The notes under the pieces are model-generated. The model saw only the letters and a list, made by a program, of their open reading frames with translations, had not been told where the DNA came from and searched no databases. Positions 28,177-35,117 of a stretch of DNA of 64,000 nucleotides are shown here, in pieces (within the stretch, counting starts at the first letter, position 1; every line of letters starts with the position of its first letter). Source of the DNA: Bacillus salacetis (lineage in GTDB: Bacteria > Bacillota > Bacilli > Bacillales > Bacillaceae_B). The position numbers and the translations under genes are program-made. Location of the stretch: assembly GCF_003581585.1 (NCBI RefSeq), contig NZ_QXIR01000023.1, positions 1 to 64,000 of the forward strand, written 5' to 3'.

Positions 28177-28866
28177 ATGCTCGAGCAAATTATTGAGTAC
28201 CGTAGACAAGGTTTGTCATTTAGGAAAATTGCTAAAGAAATGAGTACTACAGTTGGAAAGGTACAGTATCAATGGGTGAAATACCAAAGAACGCTTGGAA
28301 ATGCAGCAGCTGTCACAGCGGCCGCCTCGGAGGAAACAAAAATACAGACTAAACCGGTGCGCAGGGGGAGATATAAAGGCAGGGTTTCCTTGGCAAAGGA
28401 GAAAGCAAGGCCGTTAAAAACGGAAATGACTGTCATGTTTTCACATCCAACAAGAATATTCTGCTGCTGGGATATTCCCCATTCTATTATAAGGCAGGTA
28501 AGAGAGTTTCATGGACTAAGGGAGGACCAGTTCCATTACTGCCTGAGGGTATTTGATGTCACTTCAATTTCCTTTGATGGACATAATCACCATGGCCAAA
28601 CGGATATCATCATTCCTCCACAAGCTGCTCATTGGTTCATCAACAGCCTTAAACCTAACCGGGCATATTGTATAGAGTATGGGGTAGTCGATGAGAGCGG
28701 TCGATTCACTGGTATAACCCGCTCAAACGTGATCCACACGCCGAGAACCGGCCATGATCAGGAATATCATCATCTCAATGAACTGCAGGCTTATGAATCG
28801 GGAAAATCGAAAAAGCCTCAATGGGTAGAGCATGTCAGTACATACTCATACTATTTGAAAAATTAG
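28177..28866 (+). CDS. HTH-DUF4912 protein
   Basis: 229 residues. The first 35 (EQIIEYRRQGLSFRKIAKEM and on) form a resolvase/sigma-like helix-turn-helix. A basic Ala/Lys/Arg linker follows (to about 80), then DUF4912: HPTRIFCCWDIP near 88, RVFDVTSISFDG, IIPPQAAHWFINSL, AYCIEYGVVDESGRF and SNVIHTPR. DUF4912 has no defined biochemistry; I recall it next to GH57/DUF1957 and glycosyltransferase genes, as here. I start at ATG 28177 with AGAGGTG 6 bases upstream; GTG 28168 lies inside that site. Nine bases separate it from the glycosyltransferase gene. Confidence 0.75.
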   Translation: MLEQIIEYRRQGLSFRKIAKEMSTTVGKVQYQWVKYQRTLGNAAAVTAAASEETKIQTKPVRRGRYKGRVSLAKEKARPLKTEMTVMFSHPTRIFCCWDIPHSIIRQVREFHGLREDQFHYCLRVFDVTSISFDGHNHHGQTDIIIPPQAAHWFINSLKPNRAYCIEYGVVDESGRFTGITRSNVIHTPRTGHDQEYHHLNELQAYESGKSKKPQWVEHVSTYSYYLKN

Positions 28867-28875
28867 GAGGAAGTC

Positions 28876-31206
28876 ATGGAAAAGAAATCTCTCTCTCTTT
28901 TGGTCCTGTCAAATACGATTTCCCGGTTCCCTTCAGATTTAAAGAAGAATACTGATTTCATCTATCAATTAATGGATGAATGTCTGCTGCTGATTCAGCG
29001 CGGCCGGAAAGAAAGTGCTGGAATTGCATATGTAATGAATCCTCTTGTTGTCGATTGGCTCTCAACAGAGGAGGCAAAAGTGCAGATTGAACGGCTCTTT
29101 ATGGTGTCCATGCAAGAAAACAGAATTAAGAAACAGGAAAATATTGAAGAGTTATATACTATTTGGATGAAAATTAATTGTGATATCCCTTCCGCCCTGA
29201 ATAAACTTCAAGAAGATAAAAAGATGACCGTCATTCCTTCGCTGCTGGTCAACTTCCCGGTCACTCACCTGATTACTGGTTGGGCAATTGAAATGCTGCT
29301 CACGCAATCGTTATATCTTTATAATAAGCATTTTGAAAAACAGGCCAGGGGAATTTGGCTTCCGCACTGTGCATACAGCCCAGGAATCGACCTTTTCTTG
29401 AAAGAACAGGGCTTGGACTATACTTTCGTATCTCATACTACCTATGAGTACAGCGAGAAAGATGATAGAAGATCTGCTGTCCTCAGGACCCCGAGAGGTC
29501 TTAGCCTTATACCAGTAGATATCAGAACGAAAGACTTTCACATGCACACTGTAGATGGACTTAGCAGCAGGGCAGATGAATTGATTGAAGAGCTCATTGA
29601 CAAAGGGTATTCTATCGAACCGTTTATAGAGCAGACGATGTTGAATCAGCAAGACAGCCTCACTCGAGCAGGATTCGGGTACCTGGGGATGGATGAGGGG
29701 AAGGCGATACTTTCTGACGGCGTACTTGTACTCATGAGGGAATTGCATACCTTGGAACAAAAAATCAAAGAGTGGAAAACACCTCAGAAAAGTCAGCCGA
29801 GAGTTTATAAACAATTGATAAGGGAATGGATGGCTTGCCTGCATTACTTGATCACATACGAAGAACTCGATTCAACTTGTTTACAGGCTTTTATGGAGCT
29901 CTCTCAGCAAAAGCAAATATCGGAAAACATCCACCTCCTTGAGTATAGGGAAGGTTTGGAATATCTGCCTCTGCAGATTGGAGAAAGCCGGCCATCGGAA
30001 GAGAAGGTCCTTTCACCGAATAGGCAGCCGACAGTGTTGATGCTTTCTTGGGAATACCCCCCCAATATCGTAGGAGGCCTTTCCAGACACGTACATGACC
30101 TTTCCAAATCCCTGGTCAAGAAAGGATGCAGGGTCATTGTGGTCACTGCTTCTGCCGAAAGTGCTCCTGAATTTGAAGAAGACGAAGGCGTGCAGGTCTA
30201 CAGGACCGGTCCTCTTCACCCTATTGAAGAAGATTTTCTTCACTGGGTCATGCAGCTGAATTTGTCCTTTATCGAGAAAACTGCTGAAATTTTCGTGAAA
30301 GAAAATATTGATCTGGTTCATGCACATGATTGGATTGTTGGAAAGGCAGCTGAAATGGTGAAGAGGCATTACCATATCCCTCTATTAACAACGATCCATG
30401 CCACTGAGTCTGGCAGGAACCAAGGGATTTTCACTGAATTGCAGAAGCGGATCCATGAAGAAGAGAAGAATCTGGTTGCGTTATCCGATCAAGTGATCAT
30501 TTGCAGCGACCATATGAAAGAAGAGCTGTTACAGCTTGAGCCAAAAGATCAGCTGCCAATATCCGTAATCCCAAATGGGGTTTACTTAAATAGTGTATTT
30601 CAGGATGATAGATATCCCTTAAACGAGGCATTGCTCGGCAAAAATTATTACTTCTCCATCGGAAGGACCGTCCATGAGAAAGGCTTCGAGACGATTATCG
30701 AGACATCCCTGCTAATCAGCAAGGAGAAAAATATCCATTTTGTCATAGCTGGTAAAGGCCCTCTTCTTGAGGAATACCGCCGCCGCGTAAAGGAGAAAGG
30801 GCTGGACGATTTCGTACACTTTGTCGGATATGTAAGTGATGCGGAGCGAAACACTCTCCTGTTCCATAGCGAGGCAGTTATATTCCCAAGTATTTATGAA
30901 CCTTTTGGAATTGTCGCATTGGAGGCGATGGCTGCCAGGAAAGCCGTCATAGCCTCCAAAACAGGCGGCCTGAAATCATTGGTGGAACATGGGAATGCCG
31001 GACTGCTTTTTGATCCTGGCAATGCGGAAAGCCTGAAATCATGTATCCTGGAATTGAACCAATCCAATTCATTGAAAACCAAGATGGGTGATAACGGGTA
31101 TAAAATGGCTGAGATGATGTTCAGCTGGGAACGGATTTCAAAACAAACCATGGAGATATATGAGGAACTCACTCTTCAGCATAGAGTCGAAGGGTCCCTC
31201 TTATGA
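28876..31206 (+). CDS. GH57-like domain fused to GT4 glycosyltransferase
   Basis: 776 residues in two parts. Residues 1-380 resemble the GH57/DUF1957 alpha-glucan branching-enzyme fold: GIWLPHCAYSPGIDLFLKEQ at 159-178 aligns with the family GxWLPECxYxPG. The nucleophile Glu position is His164, and the N-terminal HxHxP motif is absent, so hydrolytic or branching activity is unlikely. Residues 385-770 are a complete GT4 glycosyltransferase of the glycogen-synthase-like group: LSWEYPPNIVGGLSRHV, VHAHDWI, SIGRTVHEKGFETII, and the E-x7-E motif EPFGIVALE. Donor and acceptor are unknown. The stop overlaps the next start (ATGA), so the sugar-nucleotide enzyme is coupled to it. Confidence 0.85.
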   Translation: MEKKSLSLLVLSNTISRFPSDLKKNTDFIYQLMDECLLLIQRGRKESAGIAYVMNPLVVDWLSTEEAKVQIERLFMVSMQENRIKKQENIEELYTIWMKINCDIPSALNKLQEDKKMTVIPSLLVNFPVTHLITGWAIEMLLTQSLYLYNKHFEKQARGIWLPHCAYSPGIDLFLKEQGLDYTFVSHTTYEYSEKDDRRSAVLRTPRGLSLIPVDIRTKDFHMHTVDGLSSRADELIEELIDKGYSIEPFIEQTMLNQQDSLTRAGFGYLGMDEGKAILSDGVLVLMRELHTLEQKIKEWKTPQKSQPRVYKQLIREWMACLHYLITYEELDSTCLQAFMELSQQKQISENIHLLEYREGLEYLPLQIGESRPSEEKVLSPNRQPTVLMLSWEYPPNIVGGLSRHVHDLSKSLVKKGCRVIVVTASAESAPEFEEDEGVQVYRTGPLHPIEEDFLHWVMQLNLSFIEKTAEIFVKENIDLVHAHDWIVGKAAEMVKRHYHIPLLTTIHATESGRNQGIFTELQKRIHEEEKNLVALSDQVIICSDHMKEELLQLEPKDQLPISVIPNGVYLNSVFQDDRYPLNEALLGKNYYFSIGRTVHEKGFETIIETSLLISKEKNIHFVIAGKGPLLEEYRRRVKEKGLDDFVHFVGYVSDAERNTLLFHSEAVIFPSIYEPFGIVALEAMAARKAVIASKTGGLKSLVEHGNAGLLFDPGNAESLKSCILELNQSNSLKTKMGDNGYKMAEMMFSWERISKQTMEIYEELTLQHRVEGSLL

Positions 31207-32249
31207 AAGGGGTCATTCTGGCAGGCGGCAAAGGGACCCGCTTAAAGCCCTATACCTTATCTGTTCCAAAGCCAATGATCACAATCATGAACAAACCAAT
31301 CCTTGAATATAATATTGCTTTGCTAAAGGCGAGCGGCATCACCTCCATTATGATTACTACTTGCTATAAAGCTGAAAAGATATCTGACTATTTCGGGGAC
31401 GGAAGTGAGTTTGGAGTAGATATCACCTATTTTCAAGAAGATCAGCCTCTCGGTACTGCCGGAGGGATTTTTGACTCAGGCAGCTACCTCAGTGAGCCGT
31501 TTGTGGTCATCAGCGGAGATGCTTTTACCAGCCTTGCGCTGAGTGAAGCAGCAGCGTTTCATCAGGAAAAAGGATCACTGCTGACAATTGTCGGAAAGGA
31601 TATACCTGATCCATGGGGATACGGTGTATGCAAGACAGACTCTGAGGGAAGGTTGATAGAGTTTGTGGAAAAACCAGGTTCAGAAGGAATCATAAGCAAT
31701 ATTGTCAACACGGGGATCTATGTCATTCAGCCTGAGTTACTGCAGATGTATCCGTTTAAAGGTTTCACGGATTTCAGCAGGGATGTTTTCCCCCGGCTGC
31801 TTCTTGAAGAGGAAGATATATACGTGTTTCAAACGAAAGACTATTGGCGTGATATCGGTACTCCTGAACAATATAAGATGGCAAGGGAGGATTTCCTGAA
31901 CGGCAAAATGAAACAAAAGGAAGAGAAGATAAGTGCAGGGTTTATTGAAGACGTTGAGTCACCAAAAGAAGGTTTGGAAAGTACTCTTAACTATTTGACC
32001 AGGATGATGGTGGCTTGTCCAGACCACCAAAAACAGCAAATCATCAATAATCTGGTCGCGGAGCAAAGAGAAACTCCACTATTGAACCTTGACGGAATAT
32101 TGATTCCGCACAGCCTCGGAGGATGGACCCGTATCGTCGACCTGCCGAGCAATGGATTTATCATTTATTCAAAGGCCGAGCGGAGGAACCTCGCCAAGGA
32201 GTTTGCGGGTTATTACTTTAACAAAATAAAACAATGGCAAAAGGTGTAG
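31203..32249 (+). CDS. Sugar-1-phosphate nucleotidyltransferase with C-terminal phosphohexomutase-like remnant
   Basis: 348 residues. Residues 1-235 are an NTP_transferase domain: GVILAGGKGTRLKPYT at 3-18, VPKPM at 22-26, DQPLGTAGGI, VISGDAFT with the metal-binding Asp, FVEKPG, NTGIYVI and DYWRDIGTPEQY. It should make an NDP-sugar (glucose, mannose or related). After a linker, residues 285-348 (LNLDGILIPHSLGGWTRIVDLPSNGF and LAKEFAGYYF) resemble domain 4 of phosphomannomutases. The SGTEP phosphate loop is replaced by DLPSNGF. Longer relatives carry a full mutase; here it looks trimmed. It probably supplies the donor for the GT4 enzyme. Confidence 0.85.
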   Translation: MKGVILAGGKGTRLKPYTLSVPKPMITIMNKPILEYNIALLKASGITSIMITTCYKAEKISDYFGDGSEFGVDITYFQEDQPLGTAGGIFDSGSYLSEPFVVISGDAFTSLALSEAAAFHQEKGSLLTIVGKDIPDPWGYGVCKTDSEGRLIEFVEKPGSEGIISNIVNTGIYVIQPELLQMYPFKGFTDFSRDVFPRLLLEEEDIYVFQTKDYWRDIGTPEQYKMAREDFLNGKMKQKEEKISAGFIEDVESPKEGLESTLNYLTRMMVACPDHQKQQIINNLVAEQRETPLLNLDGILIPHSLGGWTRIVDLPSNGFIIYSKAERRNLAKEFAGYYFNKIKQWQKV

Positions 32250-32251
32250 AG

Positions 32252-32875
32252 ATGAAGATGAAAACAAATTTATCACATGCTCAGACGATTAGTTGCCCTG
32301 TGAATCGTTTCAACTATGAAATTTTTGCCTGGTCAAATGAGAAGAATAGGATAGAGTCTCAGCAGCTTACCAACTTTTCAAATTGGAAGGACTTCAACTT
32401 GATCCTCCATGAAGAGTCTCCGCCAGAAGGCAGCATTCTCAGCTTTACAGTTGAAAACCGCAAAAAAACTCACCGCCGTTTAAAACTCTTCTTTCTTCTT
32501 GATTGGAGAACCGACGGTACTGAGAGGCTCAGTTTTATATCGCCTGACAACCATCTGGTATATCATTACTCTTCGAACAGCTATGCTCTAGTGGACTATC
32601 AGGTAAATAACAGGACCGGGATGGCCAGAAGGTCTGTGTATCCACTGACGGAAAGAGGGATCTTACACTGGAAAGAAACATTGAAAACCGGTTCGATTCC
32701 TTATCAGCCGCTTCTTAGGGGACCCGCTTTGACAGTGGTAGCCTTTGACTTAATCTTTAGTCCATTGGAGAAGATTCAAGGCCGTGTCTTCGGTATTGAA
32801 GGAGAATCAAGGGAAGAATTAAGAAATTTACACAAACACTTGAAAAACAGACTAGCATTTCATCTGAAAAAGTGA
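32252..32875 (+). CDS. Unrecognised protein of the glycan operon
   Basis: About 207 residues, no signal peptide or TM. The sequence alternates short beta-like stretches (SILSFTVENRK, LKLFFLLDWRT, RLSFISPDNHLVYHYSSNSYALVDYQV), aromatic-rich, with a helical C-terminus (ESREELRNLHKHLKNRLAFHLKK). This suggests a beta-sandwich, possibly a carbohydrate-binding module, but I recognise no family. ATG 32252 has AAAGGTG 5 bases upstream; ATG 32258 is an alternative. It overlaps or abuts the nucleotidyltransferase stop, so it is the last member of the operon. Confidence 0.7.
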   Translation: MKMKTNLSHAQTISCPVNRFNYEIFAWSNEKNRIESQQLTNFSNWKDFNLILHEESPPEGSILSFTVENRKKTHRRLKLFFLLDWRTDGTERLSFISPDNHLVYHYSSNSYALVDYQVNNRTGMARRSVYPLTERGILHWKETLKTGSIPYQPLLRGPALTVVAFDLIFSPLEKIQGRVFGIEGESREELRNLHKHLKNRLAFHLKK

Positions 32876-32933
32876 TATTATAGAAAAGTCGTATGGATAG
32901 ATGAAGATAGCTAAGTTTGGAGGGAAATAAACA

Positions 32934-33083
32934 ATGCGTGTAAACATTACTTTAGCTTGCACTGATTGCGGTGAGCGTAACTATATTTCTACAAAAAACA
33001 AACGTAACAACCCAGACCGTTTAGAGCTAAAAAAATATTGCCCTAGAGAAAAACGCACTACAGTGCATCGTGAAACAAAGTAA
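32934..33083 (+). CDS. rpmG: 50S ribosomal protein L33
   Basis: 49 residues, [18 protein letters not shown] and on. The first zinc pair C9/C12 (CTDC) is present, but only one cysteine (C36, KKYCPREK) remains of the second pair. The typical Bacillus RpmGA reads this way as I recall. GGAGGGAAAT precedes the ATG. It marks the point where the conserved Bacillus order resumes after the glycan operon, and a T-rich terminator follows directly. Confidence 0.95.
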   Translation: MRVNITLACTDCGERNYISTKNKRNNPDRLELKKYCPREKRTTVHRETK

Positions 33084-33112
33084 GCAGCCGGGATTTTCCT
33101 GCTGCTTTTTTT
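33083..33112 (+). terminator. Terminator of rpmG
   Basis: AGCAG-GG / CC-CTGCT type stem with ATTTT loop and seven T. Confidence 0.8.
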
Positions 33113-33145
33113 GTGCCTGAAAATGACAATTAGGAGTGTTTGTAA

Positions 33146-33709
33146 ATGGACAAGAAAGAGCTCAGGAAGAAACAGAAGGCTTTGCTCTCTACCTTGGAGA
33201 GGCATATCCATGAACATAAATCCTTTCTAATAGCCAGCCGGCTTTTTGACACAGAAGAGTGGAAATCTGCCCGTACGGTTGCTGTCACTGTTTCAAACTT
33301 TCCCGAAGTGGATACCTGGCAGATTATCCGGAAGGGGTGGGAAGAAGGAAAGAGGATAGCGGTTCCAAAATGCAGGCCAAAAGAAAAACAACTGGATTTT
33401 TATTATCTTACTTCATTTGCCGATTTGGAAAAAGTTTTCTATGGTCTCCTGGAACCTTCCCCAGAGAAGAATAAACCGGCACATCCGAGGGATATCGACG
33501 TGGTCATTGTTCCTGGCCTGGCTTTTATGGCAACCGGTTACAGGCTGGGGTTCGGCGGCGGCTACTATGACCGCTTCCTGGAAACCTTTCAAGGAAGGAC
33601 TGTTTCACTTGCTTTTCAGGAACAATTGGCGGAAAACATACCTGTTGAATATTTTGATATTCCAGTTGAGAAAATCGTCAGTGAGGACTCGGTAATGAAA
33701 TGTGAATGA
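33146..33709 (+). CDS. yqgN: 5-formyltetrahydrofolate cyclo-ligase
   Basis: Folate-salvage enzyme (MTHFS) that converts 5-formyl-THF to 5,10-methenyl-THF with ATP. The 187 residues start with the basic helix KELRKKQKALLSTLERH that binds ATP phosphate. The family signature GLAFMATGYRLGFGGGYYDRF lies near 128-148. TTAGGAGTG precedes the ATG. The stop lies 8 bases inside the next gene, so the two are coupled. Confidence 0.93.
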   Translation: MDKKELRKKQKALLSTLERHIHEHKSFLIASRLFDTEEWKSARTVAVTVSNFPEVDTWQIIRKGWEEGKRIAVPKCRPKEKQLDFYYLTSFADLEKVFYGLLEPSPEKNKPAHPRDIDVVIVPGLAFMATGYRLGFGGGYYDRFLETFQGRTVSLAFQEQLAENIPVEYFDIPVEKIVSEDSVMKCE

Positions 33710-34484
33710 CCAGTTTGTTTTTCAATTATTCATCATATTGGCGGTAAGCTTGGCTGGATGGAGTACCAATAACTTAAACCGCAGCGGCGCCCTTGCTGCA
33801 GTCGTTACAGGAACAGCGATTTCGTGGGCTTTCGGCTGGAAGGGCCTGCTCGTGCTGGGGGTATTCTTCGGTACATCCAGTTTCTGGTCAAAATACAAAA
33901 GCAGCAGTAAGTCAGGAATAGAAAAGAAGCTTGCAAAGACTTCTAAAAGAGATTGGCAGCAAGTTTTGGCTAACGGAGGCAGTGCAGTCATATTTTCTCT
34001 TCTATATATAGGGACTAATGAAGTCATTTTCCTTGCAGGGATGTGCGCGTCTTTATCGGCAGCCAATGCTGATACATGGGCATCTGAGATTGGAACATTA
34101 AGCAAAAGGAATCCAGTTTCTGTAAGGACATGGAAAAGTGTAGAAAGAGGAACGTCCGGAGCAGTTTCTTTCCTTGGATTGATTGCGAGCCTGGGTGGTG
34201 CTGCAATCATCGGATGGATATCGTCTTGGGTTTTTCACGAATTGGATTGGCAGAGTGTGCTTCTGATCATTTCTGCAGGTTTCTTTGGCAGTCTTATCGA
34301 TACCCTGCTTGGTGCTTTTATTCAAATGGAATATAAATGCATAAAGTGCGATATTACAACAGAAGCTTCCAGCCACTGTGGAGTGAAATGTAAAAAAGAG
34401 AAAGGCGCCTATCTGGTGAACAATGAATTTGTGAATTTTGCGGCTAGCCTGCTTGCCGGTTCAGCGGCAGCCATTTTAATGTAA
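33702..34484 (+). CDS. DUF92 membrane protein
   Basis: 260 residues, multi-TM, DUF92 family. Plant VTE6 (phytyl-phosphate kinase) belongs to the same family, so a polyprenyl-phosphate-related role is conceivable but unproven here. Motifs: GALAAVVTGTAISWAFG near 28-44, ANADTWASEIGTLS near 122 (conserved acidic Asp/Glu), GGxSG-like RGTSGAVSFLG, and a C-terminal loop with four cysteines (CIKCDITTEASSHCGVKC) that could bind zinc. GTG start overlapping the yqgN stop. No independent ribosome site is evident, implying translational coupling. Confidence 0.85.
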   Translation: MNDQFVFQLFIILAVSLAGWSTNNLNRSGALAAVVTGTAISWAFGWKGLLVLGVFFGTSSFWSKYKSSSKSGIEKKLAKTSKRDWQQVLANGGSAVIFSLLYIGTNEVIFLAGMCASLSAANADTWASEIGTLSKRNPVSVRTWKSVERGTSGAVSFLGLIASLGGAAIIGWISSWVFHELDWQSVLLIISAGFFGSLIDTLLGAFIQMEYKCIKCDITTEASSHCGVKCKKEKGAYLVNNEFVNFAASLLAGSAAAILM

Positions 34485-34590
34485 GAATGTTTGGGGATGC
34501 CCCAGTATAGCAGCGAACTTTAAGAAAAACCCAAAATGAAGGATAAAATAGATTTGAGTTACACAACATAGAACGAGGAGGCTGATGACT

Positions 34591-34767
34591 ATGAACGGCA
34601 TTATTAAATGGATTATCATTGCCAGCTTTGTTTCTGTGTTATACCAAAATCGTTATAAGCTTTTGAATGTGGTTCTCGGTAATTTCACAATCCGCAGACT
34701 GGTAGTCAGGGCAATGATGAGTATGCCTTGGCTGCGATCAAAGTTTCTCAACACTGCATTTCGTTAA
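34591..34767 (+). CDS. Small single-TM protein (YqgO-like)
   Basis: 58 residues: hydrophobic N-terminus (GIIKWIIIASFVSVLYQ) then a basic amphipathic tail (NFTIRRLVVRAMMSMPWLRSK). ATG 34591 lies 9 bases after GAGGAGG; ATG 34585 would be only 3 bases away. The strong site argues that it is real. A small protein of similar size occurs at this position in B. subtilis as I recall. Function unknown. Confidence 0.6.
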   Translation: MNGIIKWIIIASFVSVLYQNRYKLLNVVLGNFTIRRLVVRAMMSMPWLRSKFLNTAFR

Positions 34768-34871
34768 CATGAAATAGAATTAAAGAAGGTGTTCGGCCAA
34801 CATAACAGTTTTGTTTCAGGAGGGTTTGCTCCCTGAACATGGACTGCCCATTGGAGAACATCTTTTTTATT

Positions 34872-34998
34872 GGCTGTTTTCGCATACATTGTTGCTTTCG
34901 GAAAAATCCCAGGTGCCGGATTTTTCCCCAGCACCTTTCTTTCCTGCTTACAGGGGTTTTTTACGACGATTTACCAGGATATTATTTTTGAAAAAGCC
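34872..34998 (+). mobile_element. 127-bp MITE-like element with perfect 8-bp target duplication
   Basis: Starts GGCTGTTTTCGCATA and ends GAAAAAGCC, flanked on both sides by TTTTTATT (34864-34871 and 34999-35006). It shares the core (AGGTGCCGGATTTTTCCCC ... TTTACCAGGATATT) with the 192-bp copy at 49270. It lacks the segment carrying ATAGCAACAAAGTTTAC next to the right end, so it is an internal-deletion derivative. Open frames crossing it are not genes. It fills most of the 350-base gap before yqgP. Confidence 0.85.
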
Positions 34999-35117
34999 TT
35001 TTTATTTTGTATTGAAATAATCGGGATATTGATCAAAATCATATGCCTTTACTTTTGACCCGGATGGTGATTTAGTAGAAGAAAGTCAAAAATAACCGAA
35101 AAGGCAGAGGAGAATTT

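Noticed and set aside
34811-35058. Two short plus-strand frames of 60-70 codons
   Set aside because: They lie in and around the MITE copy at 34872-34998 and simply translate repeat sequence.
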